Shown piece after piece: positions 9,016-15,409 of a stretch of 20,509 nt of DNA (its first letter is position 1; each line of letters opens with the position of its first letter). The position numbers and the translations under genes are program-made. The notes under the pieces were generated by a model. That model ran no database searches, was not told where the DNA came from, and saw nothing but the letters and a program-made list of their open reading frames with translations. This DNA is from JBBQUP01 sp038212305. Its GTDB lineage: Bacteria > Bacteroidota > Bacteroidia > Bacteroidales > Marinilabiliaceae. The stretch lies in NCBI GenBank assembly GCA_038212305.1, contig JBBQUP010000064.1, positions 1-20,509 on the forward strand, written 5' to 3'.

Positions 9016-9606
9016 ATGGGACCATTAATTGTATTTGAAACGATATCTCCATCAACCAACCTATTTTTTGCCTTTCTAATTGGTATTGGCTTTGGCTATG
9101 TATTGGAGAGCAGCGGTTTTTCATCATCTCGTAAACTAGCGGGAATGTTTTATGGGTACGATACCACTGTGTTAAAGGTGTTTTTTACAGCAGCCATTAC
9201 AGCCATGTTGGGATTACTCTTTTTTAGTTTATTTGGTTGGATGGATTTAGGATTGATTTACATTAATCCAACGTTCTTAACATCCGCCATTGTTGGTGGA
9301 GCTATTATGGGGGGCGGTTTTATTTTAGGTGGATTTTGTCCAGGAACTGCTTTTTGCGCCCTCTCAATAGGCAAATTAGATGCGCTGGCCTTTATTGGCG
9401 GTTTGTTTATTGGCGTAATGATATTTACCGAGGCTTATCCGCTTTGGGAAAATATTTACATGGCAAACGACATGGGTGCGCCTACAATGTATTCCTTTTT
9501 TGGGCTGTCGCGAGGTGTGTTTGCTATCATCTTGATTGTTGTTGCCTTGGCCATGTTTTGGGTAGGTGAATGGTCTGAAAAGAAATTCCCGAGGGAAGAA
9601 TATTAA
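9016..9606 (+). CDS. YeeE/YedE-family sulfur-compound transporter, second half-size protein
   Basis: The 196-residue protein is predicted to cross the membrane about five times. It has the second family signature GGFCPGT (Cys108), with another Cys at 114, and an N-terminal SGFSSSRKLAG segment also typical of YeeE/YedE. Its start lies 10 nt after the stop of the first half, so the two are co-translated or closely coupled. This matches the split arrangement often seen in bacteria, where a single-chain transporter is replaced by two short subunits. Together they should present the Cys136 and Cys108 sites on one pore. It ends just before the repeat-rich gap at 9608-9709. Confidence 0.82.
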   Translation: MGPLIVFETISPSTNLFFAFLIGIGFGYVLESSGFSSSRKLAGMFYGYDTTVLKVFFTAAITAMLGLLFFSLFGWMDLGLIYINPTFLTSAIVGGAIMGGGFILGGFCPGTAFCALSIGKLDALAFIGGLFIGVMIFTEAYPLWENIYMANDMGAPTMYSFFGLSRGVFAIILIVVALAMFWVGEWSEKKFPREEY

Positions 9607-9607
9607 A

Positions 9608-9709
9608 GATGAGACACCAAGATTAATAGATATGAGACACAAGATATGAGACACAAGATGAAAGACAGTATAACCCTATCTTAGTCTTGATACTCATATC
9701 TCGATACTA
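9608..9709. repeat. short direct and inverted repeats in the yeeE-rhodanese gap
   Basis: The 14-nt unit GATATGAGACACAA occurs twice in tandem (9629-9642 and 9643-9656). It is flanked by degenerate versions: GATGAGACACCAA at 9608-9620 and GATGAAAGAC at 9657-9666. The inverted form TCTTGATACTCATATCT at 9685-9701 is complementary to the left arm at 9628-9644 or 9642-9658 at 14 of 17 positions, so a hairpin with a choice of left arm can form. It resembles an interspersed intergenic repeat rather than a coding or regulatory sequence. Confidence 0.7.
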
Positions 9710-9729
9710 AAACATAAAAACACATTCCA

Positions 9730-10350
9730 ATGAAAACACGAAACCTATTAGCAGCGATTATAATTCCTTTGGGGCTGATTATTGCAGCAGTTCCCGAGAA
9801 TACAACCAAACCCTATAAACTAACAGCCAAGCAGCTTCTCGAAGAGGTTAGGGCAGGCAATCAATTTGTTAGCACCGACATGGTGGCGGATATGTTGGTT
9901 CAAAAAGATTTGACTTTACAGTTGATTGATGTGCGCACGAGTGATGAATTTGATAAATTTCACTTGCCAGGAGCTATAAACGTCCCTCTTTCGGAAATAT
10001 TAGCCGATGAAAGTGCCGATTATCTTAATCAGGATGGAAAAATGAATGTTTTTTATTCCAATGGCACGTTAAATGCCAATGAAGCTTGGATGATTTGTCG
10101 CCAGTTGGGGTATTTGAATAACTACGTGATGGAAGGTGGCTTAAATTATTACGCCGAAACCATTATGAACCCATCTGCGCCAGCATCTACCAGTGCTAAA
10201 GATGAAATTGCAAAATACAATTTTCGTATGGGAGCCTCGCAAGCATTGGGTGGTTCTAGTTTAGAGCAAAAACCTGTTGAAGCACCTGCATCGGCCATGC
10301 CCGATATTGTGAAAAAACCTAAGAAAAAACGAGCTGCCGGAGGTTGCTAA
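9730..10350 (+). CDS. exported rhodanese-like protein lacking the loop Cys, with C-terminal GGC tail
   Basis: This 206-residue protein begins with a signal peptide or membrane anchor (residues 5-20) and should face the periplasm. A rhodanese fold follows: LIDVRTSDEFDKFHLPGA (65-82) is the classic first half. The active-site loop, usually CRxGxR, reads YSNGTLNA (109-116), with Ser110 in place of the catalytic Cys. The only cysteines are Cys123, in the helix after the loop, and Cys206, the very last residue, in a Lys/Pro-rich tail ending RAAGGC. A standard sulfurtransferase mechanism is therefore unlikely. It may bind sulfur species or carry them on the terminal Cys, by loose analogy with the periplasmic polysulfide carrier Sud of Wolinella; that role is inference. 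It closes the sulfur gene cluster. Confidence 0.75.
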   Translation: MKTRNLLAAIIIPLGLIIAAVPENTTKPYKLTAKQLLEEVRAGNQFVSTDMVADMLVQKDLTLQLIDVRTSDEFDKFHLPGAINVPLSEILADESADYLNQDGKMNVFYSNGTLNANEAWMICRQLGYLNNYVMEGGLNYYAETIMNPSAPASTSAKDEIAKYNFRMGASQALGGSSLEQKPVEAPASAMPDIVKKPKKKRAAGGC

Positions 10351-10376
10351 ACCATGTTCAAAACAAATTATCAACT

Positions 10377-10407
10377 TACCTGTTCTTTCATTGGGAACAG
10401 GTATTTT
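10377..10407 (+). terminator. probable rho-independent terminator after the sulfur gene cluster
   Basis: A perfect 9-bp stem, TACCTGTTC (10377-10385) with GAACAGGTA (10395-10403), has a 9-nt loop and is followed by a short T-run. It lies 26 nt after the rhodanese-like stop and 40 nt before the mobB-like gene, so the cofactor genes may have their own promoter or receive only partial read-through. Confidence 0.65.
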
Positions 10408-10446
10408 GATTAATAGTCGACTTCTTTTAAATTTTTATCAATATAA

Positions 10447-10968
10447 ATGTTAAACTTTAAAAATGTTTTGCTCATATCGGGAAGTGGTCGTAATGTTGGG
10501 AAAACATTATTGGCTTGTCGAATTATTGAGGAAAATAAATTGCATCTGTTGACATCGATAAAAATTGCAGGACATCTTCATCAACTCCAAACGCCTCTTG
10601 AGATTCTTATTCAGGAAGAAGATTGGTTAGTGGGGCGAGAAGTCGGCGATAACGACAAAGATTCGGGACGATATTATTCAGCGGGTTCATCGTTGGTTTA
10701 TTATGTTCAGATGAGAGATGGGGCGATGACTAAGTTTTTGAATTGGTTTGAGAAAAACATTAATCAGCATTCGCCTGTTATTATTGAATCAGCCTCAATT
10801 GGTGATTTTATTCAACCGGGGTTGGCAATTTATGTGCAGGATGAAAATCCATCTAAAAAATGTCGATGGGAATTTAATTATATGACAGTGAACACAATAA
10901 ATGGTCAACTCCCGATTGAGTTACCTCAAATTACATTGAAAAATCAAATATGGCAAACCGTGAAATAA
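10447..10968 (+). CDS. mobB: MobB-like P-loop NTPase of molybdenum-cofactor synthesis
   Basis: The 173-residue protein has an N-terminal Walker A motif GSGRNVGKT (residues 11-19). An IKIAGHLHQ stretch and a KDSGRYYSAG segment follow, corresponding to the 'iKHxxH' and 'DSxRxxxAG' signatures of MobB. MobB binds GTP and assists MobA in attaching GMP to molybdopterin, giving the dinucleotide cofactor used by DMSO-reductase-family enzymes such as the one encoded upstream. The P-loop GRNVGKT is closer in look to the BioD/CobQ style than to the usual NSGKTTL of MobB, so the name is by motif and neighbourhood. Its last 19 nt overlap the start of moeA, which argues for translational coupling. Confidence 0.65.
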   Translation: MLNFKNVLLISGSGRNVGKTLLACRIIEENKLHLLTSIKIAGHLHQLQTPLEILIQEEDWLVGREVGDNDKDSGRYYSAGSSLVYYVQMRDGAMTKFLNWFEKNINQHSPVIIESASIGDFIQPGLAIYVQDENPSKKCRWEFNYMTVNTINGQLPIELPQITLKNQIWQTVK

Positions 10969-12131
10969 CGCTCGATGAGGCTTTGTCGTTGATATACAGT
11001 CAAGTAAATGCGCTTGGAGGTGAGGTTGTTCCTTTATCGCAATGTTTAAATCGTGTTTTAGCAAAACCTGTTCATGCGCCATTCGATATTCCTTTGTTTA
11101 ATAAATCGGCTATGGATGGGTATGCTTGTCGATATAGTGATGCGGATAATCCATTAAAAATGATCGATTTTGTTCCGGCAGGAAAAACGACTGCCCTTAT
11201 CGTTAACGTTGGAACATGCGTTAAAATAATGACTGGTGCGCCAATTCCCAATGGAGCCGACCATGTGGTGATGAAAGAACATGTTGCCATTGATGGTGAA
11301 ATGGTTCAGGTAACTAAACATTCACCCAATCACAATATCTGTTTTCAGGGCGAAGATATAAAAATAGGAGAGCTTCTTTTACCTAAAGGAACGCTGTTGA
11401 AAAGTCAACATGTGGCAATGCTTGCCGGATTTGGATTGGCCGATGTTGAAGTGATTAAAAAGCCTGTTATCGCAGTGGTTTCAACTGGCGATGAGTTGGT
11501 TGAACCGGGCAAAGCGCTTAATGCCGGACAAATTTACAATTCCAACGGGTATCAGCTTTCGGCTCAAGCCATGGAATTAGGTTTGGAGGTTATGAATGTC
11601 GGCATTTTGCCCGATGATTTTGAGACTTTAGAACATAAAGTCGATGAATTATCGCATTTATGCCAACTTATTATCCTATCGGGAGGCGTATCTGTTGGCG
11701 ATTTGGATTTTATTCCTCAAGTGGTTGATAAGCTTGGTTTTAAAACGAAGTTTACCATTTTGAAAATGAAACCCGGAAAACACACACTCTTTGCGAAAAA
11801 AGATGGTTGCATTATTCTTGGTTTACCGGGTAATCCGGTTTCGGGTTTTGTGCAGTTTCATTTGATTGGAAGAGCTATAATTGGCAGAATGATGGGGTGC
11901 AACATGGAGTTGCCGCGTCACCGAATAGTTTTATCACACAGTTTAGTTCGTAAAAAAGATGATCGGTTAGAGTTTGTTCCTGCGCTATTTAATGAGGGTG
12001 CTTTAGAGTTATTGCCCTATCATGGATCGGCTAATATTCAAGCGTTTAGTCGAGCCAATGCGCTTTTAGAGTGGCCAGTGGGTATCTCAAAATATGAATC
12101 AAATCAAATGGTTTATGCACGACTCCTATAA
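10950..12131 (+). CDS. moeA: MoeA, molybdopterin molybdenumtransferase
   Basis: At 393 residues this is a standard-length MoeA. Recognisable segments are NKSAMDGYA near residue 50, a GDELVEPG stretch, the SGGVSVGDLDFIP loop, the PGKHTLFA strand and GLPGNPVSGF. These are the signature motifs of the MoeA/gephyrin E fold. It inserts molybdate into adenylylated molybdopterin in the cytoplasm, giving the Mo cofactor needed by the Psr/Phs-like enzyme. It overlaps mobB by 19 nt at its 5' end and the moaA gene at its 3' end, so the three genes are one tightly packed unit. No unusual residue is seen apart from Lys following PG in the PGKP-type motif, where Pro is common. Confidence 0.92.
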   Translation: MANREITLDEALSLIYSQVNALGGEVVPLSQCLNRVLAKPVHAPFDIPLFNKSAMDGYACRYSDADNPLKMIDFVPAGKTTALIVNVGTCVKIMTGAPIPNGADHVVMKEHVAIDGEMVQVTKHSPNHNICFQGEDIKIGELLLPKGTLLKSQHVAMLAGFGLADVEVIKKPVIAVVSTGDELVEPGKALNAGQIYNSNGYQLSAQAMELGLEVMNVGILPDDFETLEHKVDELSHLCQLIILSGGVSVGDLDFIPQVVDKLGFKTKFTILKMKPGKHTLFAKKDGCIILGLPGNPVSGFVQFHLIGRAIIGRMMGCNMELPRHRIVLSHSLVRKKDDRLEFVPALFNEGALELLPYHGSANIQAFSRANALLEWPVGISKYESNQMVYARLL

Positions 12132-12915
12132 TCGAAACATATCGTATTTGCGGATTTCTGTAACTGATAGATGCAATTTGAGGTGTCAGTATTGCATGCC
12201 GGCCGAGGGAGTTCAATTACTTCCTCACGATGATTTATTGTCGTTCGAAGAAATCGTAGAGTTTGTGAAGCTTGGCGTGTCCAATGGAATTACCAAAGTG
12301 CGTTTAACGGGAGGAGAGCCTTTAGTGCGAAATGGAATTGTTAATTTGGTTCGCATGCTCGCTGACATTGATGGCATTACCGATTTGGCAATGACAACCA
12401 ACGGAATATTATTGGATGAATTTGCAGCTCCTTTGGCAAAAGCCGGTTTACATCGGGTGAACGTCAGTTTAGATACAGTCAATTCTGAGAAGTATGGTGT
12501 AATTACGCGGGGTGGTGATATTCTCAAAGTGCTAAGTGGTATTGAATCAGCTGTTAATGCAGGATTAAATCCGGTTAAGATAAATTGCGTAGTTTTCAAC
12601 AATTCTGATGAATTGGATGCGCTAGAAGTGGCCGAATTTGCAAAAGGTAAAGGTTTAACTATTCGGTTTATTCATCAAATGAATCTCAAAACGGGTCATT
12701 TTTCAAAAATCGAAGGGGGAGAAGCGGGCGAATGCAGATTGTGCAATCGCATTCGATTGTTATCAAATGGAATGGTAAATCCCTGTTTGTTTAATTCGAA
12801 AGGATATAGCATTCGTGAGCTGGGAAATAGAGAGGCTTTGATGCAAGCCATTCAGTTTAAACCGCAGTCGGGTTCTAAAAACGAATCGGGTCGATTTAGT
12901 CAAATTGGCGGTTGA
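12115..12915 (+). CDS. moaA: MoaA-like GTP 3',8-cyclase, internally shortened
   Basis: MoaA is a radical-SAM enzyme that starts molybdopterin synthesis by rearranging GTP to 3',8-cyclo-GTP. I choose ATG 12115 (266 residues) over ATG 12094, because MoaA proteins begin a few residues before the DxxxRxxxYLRxSVTDRC segment; the overlap with moeA is then 17 nt. The SAM cluster motif is Cys20, Cys24, Cys27. The second cluster is Cys207, Cys210 and Cys224, with the GTP-contacting arginines of CNRIR (212, 214) kept. The C-terminal Gly-Gly tail required by MoaA is present. Family members have about 320-340 residues; this one lacks roughly 50 between the RFIH strand (194-197) and Cys207, and has a shorter tail region. 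No frameshift is seen, so it is a natural short variant, probably active. Confidence 0.82.
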   Translation: MHDSYNRNISYLRISVTDRCNLRCQYCMPAEGVQLLPHDDLLSFEEIVEFVKLGVSNGITKVRLTGGEPLVRNGIVNLVRMLADIDGITDLAMTTNGILLDEFAAPLAKAGLHRVNVSLDTVNSEKYGVITRGGDILKVLSGIESAVNAGLNPVKINCVVFNNSDELDALEVAEFAKGKGLTIRFIHQMNLKTGHFSKIEGGEAGECRLCNRIRLLSNGMVNPCLFNSKGYSIRELGNREALMQAIQFKPQSGSKNESGRFSQIGG

Positions 12916-12922
12916 GCATAAA

Positions 12923-12952
12923 AAAAGAGGATGCATTTGAACATCCTCTTTT
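12923..12952. terminator. bidirectional terminator between moaA and the galactose operon
   Basis: A perfect 11-bp stem, AAAAGAGGATG (12923-12933) with CATCCTCTTTT (12942-12952), has an 8-nt loop. An A-run precedes it and a T-run follows it, so it can end transcription from both sides. It lies 7 nt after the moaA stop and 21 nt from the convergent transporter stop at 12974. Confidence 0.9.
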
Positions 12953-12973
12953 AGTATATCTTATTAATTTAAA

Positions 12974-14263
12974 CTATGCTTCAACAGGAATGTCTGTATT
13001 TACATTTTTAGAACCAATTAATGCGTAATATAACATATAAATTAATCCAAAAAATACGACCCAGTAACTTGAAATGTAATTGAACATATCAGCAAACTGC
13101 CCCTGTATTAATGGGAGAATTCCACCGCCACAAACCATTACCATAAAGATTCCGGATCCCATTGCGGTATATTTTTTTCCTAATCCTTCGACTGCCAGAT
13201 TAAATATTCCACCCCACATGACTGAAGTACACAACCCAACCAAAACAAATAAGAAAACACTTAAAGGAACTTCAATCAAACCAAATGAAATGTCAGATTT
13301 AAACACAGGCATATTAATCATTGCGGTTGTAGGAAGGAAAATAGCAGTTGCAACCAATATAGCTCCAAAACCAGACACTACTGATAGCATAGTTTTTGGA
13401 GCAACTTTTCCACCCAGAATTCCACCGAAAATACGACCGATCATCATTAAAAACCAATAAGTTCCAACCACAGCACCGGCTATTGTTGTGTCCATACCTA
13501 ATGCCCCTTTATCGGTTGATGTAAGGAATAAATTTATAAAATTCGGGATTCCAACTTCGACTCCTACATAGATAAAAATGGCAATTGCACCAAGTATAAA
13601 ATGACGGAAAGATAATGCTGAGTGAGTATCCTTTACTTTAGCTACTTTAGTTACTTCAATGTGAGGTTCAGGTATGCGTACAAATAATAGAACAAAAAAT
13701 GCTGCTGCAAAAATTCCCAATGCAATAAATAATGCAGGATTTGCTTTGGCTATTGTTGCATCAGCAATGTTTCCAATCAGATATCCAAGTAATACAGGAA
13801 CAATTGTGGCTGATAATGAATTGACAGAGCCTCCGTATTGCATCAGCTGATTTCCTTTGTTGCCGCCACCACCAAGTGTGTTAAGCATAGGATTCACAAC
13901 TGTATTTAACATACACATTGAAAATCCACCGATAAATGCACCCGCTAAATAAACTTCAAAACTTTGTACTATTCCAGAAAGATACATTATCCCAACGCCT
14001 GCAAATCCAACTACAATAGCAAGTAAGGCTGTTTTTTTGTATCCGATTCGTTTAAGTAATAAACCGGAAGGAATTCCCATAAAAGCATAAGCAATAAAGT
14101 TGGCAAATGTTCCTAACTGAGACATGAAATTGGAAGCATGGAATTGATTTTTTACAATAACTCCAAAAGGATTGGACAACCCAGTTACAAACGAAATCAT
14201 TGCAAATAGGGAAATCATCATTACTATTGGTAATACATAGTTTTCTTTGCGTGTTGTGTTCAT
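12974..14263 (-). CDS. FucP/GluP-family major facilitator sugar transporter
   Basis: This 429-residue protein has twelve predicted membrane helices and the FHS-family look. The N-terminal SFVTGLSNPFG segment matches the region after helix 1 in fucose and glucose/galactose transporters, and GLLLKRIGYKK (about 64-74) is the loop 2-3 motif of the superfamily. It is the last gene of the galT-galK-galM unit (79 nt after galM), which points to galactose, possibly also glucose, as substrate, most likely driven by protons. Bacteroidota commonly place a glucose/galactose transporter next to galK and galM. L-fucose is a less likely alternative, as no fucose enzymes are nearby. Its 3' end faces moaA across the shared terminator. 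Confidence 0.82.
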   Translation of the reverse strand: MNTTRKENYVLPIVMMISLFAMISFVTGLSNPFGVIVKNQFHASNFMSQLGTFANFIAYAFMGIPSGLLLKRIGYKKTALLAIVVGFAGVGIMYLSGIVQSFEVYLAGAFIGGFSMCMLNTVVNPMLNTLGGGGNKGNQLMQYGGSVNSLSATIVPVLLGYLIGNIADATIAKANPALFIALGIFAAAFFVLLFVRIPEPHIEVTKVAKVKDTHSALSFRHFILGAIAIFIYVGVEVGIPNFINLFLTSTDKGALGMDTTIAGAVVGTYWFLMMIGRIFGGILGGKVAPKTMLSVVSGFGAILVATAIFLPTTAMINMPVFKSDISFGLIEVPLSVFLFVLVGLCTSVMWGGIFNLAVEGLGKKYTAMGSGIFMVMVCGGGILPLIQGQFADMFNYISSYWVVFFGLIYMLYYALIGSKNVNTDIPVEA

Positions 14264-14342
14264 TCTGATTTTAAGTATAAAATGATTAATTTATTAGGAT
14301 TGCTATTATTGTTTCCTTTTTTGTAAGAAAGTGTTCAATTAA

Positions 14343-15368
14343 TTATTTTACAAAACGATAGATACATGTATGCTTATACTTTTCACCAGGTCTTAATACT
14401 GCATTTGGGAAGTCTACCTTATTGGGTGAATCTGGAAAGATTTGAGTTTCTAAAGCAACTCCTGCCCATTTGGTAATAGGAACACCTAATTTACCTATTT
14501 CAGAACCATCAAAATGGCTACCTGTGTATATCTGAATGCCAGGTTGATCAGTATAAACCTCCATGCGTCGGCCTGAATCGGTGTCCACCAAAATAGCTGC
14601 TGGTTTTACAAACCCATCGTAACCATCAATCACAAAATTGTGATCGATCCCATCAACCAGTTTTACTTGTTCATCGGCTGAATGACAAGCTTCCCCAATT
14701 TTTTTTGCTGCAGTAAAATCCATTGCTGTACCAGTAACTGAGGCAATTACTCCAGTTACCGTTCCAATTTCGCCCGAAATAGGGGTGTATTTAGAAGCAA
14801 ACAACTGCAATTCATGATTTTCGATGGTTCCCGTTCCTGCTCCTTTTAAGTTAAAGTAAGCATGACTGGTTAAGTTAATAATGGTCGGCTTAGATGTCTC
14901 AGCACTGTATTCAATTACCAGTTCATTGGCTTCGCTCAAACCATAAATAACGTTTACCTCTAATCTGCCTGGGTATTTTTGGTCACCATCTTCACTTACC
15001 AATGATAATTGGTATGCTTGTGCAAATTGTGGTAACGAAATGGGTTTTACATCCCATGTGCGACTGTTAAATCCATCAATACCACCATGTATGTGGTTAG
15101 GGCCGTTATTGCAATCTAATTGGTAGTTTACTCCATCAATGCTAAATTTACCTTTAACAAGTCGATTGGCATATCTTCCGCACAATGCTCCAAAATAGCC
15201 ATCACCTGCTAAGGCTTGATCAACAGTATCATACCCAATTACAATATCTGCAATATTACCTTTCGCATCAGGTACTTTAATAGCAGTAATTTGGCCTCCT
15301 TTTGCAATAAACGTAACTTCTATTTTATTGCTGTTTTTTAGTGTAAAATGATCTGTTGCTTTTGTCAT
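14343..15368 (-). CDS. galM: aldose 1-epimerase (galactose mutarotase)
   Basis: GalM interconverts the alpha and beta anomers of galactose so that GalK can use it. The 341-residue length is normal for the family. Active-site features are NHIHGG (91-96), the catalytic acid His169 in INLTSHAYFNL, Asp242 in GIDHN and the general base Glu307 in ALETQIFPDSPN. No signal peptide is present, so it acts in the cytoplasm, unlike the exported lipoprotein mutarotases many Bacteroidota have. It follows galK after 41 nt; a consensus -7 element lies in that gap, so a supplementary promoter is possible. Confidence 0.93.
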   Translation of the reverse strand: MTKATDHFTLKNSNKIEVTFIAKGGQITAIKVPDAKGNIADIVIGYDTVDQALAGDGYFGALCGRYANRLVKGKFSIDGVNYQLDCNNGPNHIHGGIDGFNSRTWDVKPISLPQFAQAYQLSLVSEDGDQKYPGRLEVNVIYGLSEANELVIEYSAETSKPTIINLTSHAYFNLKGAGTGTIENHELQLFASKYTPISGEIGTVTGVIASVTGTAMDFTAAKKIGEACHSADEQVKLVDGIDHNFVIDGYDGFVKPAAILVDTDSGRRMEVYTDQPGIQIYTGSHFDGSEIGKLGVPITKWAGVALETQIFPDSPNKVDFPNAVLRPGEKYKHTCIYRFVK

Positions 15369-15399
15369 TGTACGTCGTTGATAAAAAGTTAAATATCTT

Positions 15400-15407
15400 C
15401 AAAAATA
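15400..15407 (-). promoter_or_regulatory. possible internal -7 element before galM
   Basis: On the minus strand this reads TATTTTTG, an exact TAnnTTTG match, 31 nt before the galM ATG inside the 41-nt galK-galM gap. No -33 element was identified and the region is AT-rich, so a chance match is quite possible. Confidence 0.3.
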
Positions 15408-15409
15408 TA

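Noticed and set aside
9608..9709. CRISPR-like array
   Set aside because: The units are 14 nt, contiguous without spacers, and no cas gene is present.
12094..12114. Upstream ATG of moaA
   Set aside because: It would add seven residues before the segment at which MoaA proteins normally begin; ATG 12115 gives the usual N-terminus and a short overlap with moeA.
13080..13460. 126-codon open frame antisense to the sugar transporter
   Set aside because: It lies wholly inside a well-supported transporter gene on the other strand, its composition is Pro/Ile/Lys-rich as expected from reverse reading of a membrane protein, and it has no recognisable domain.
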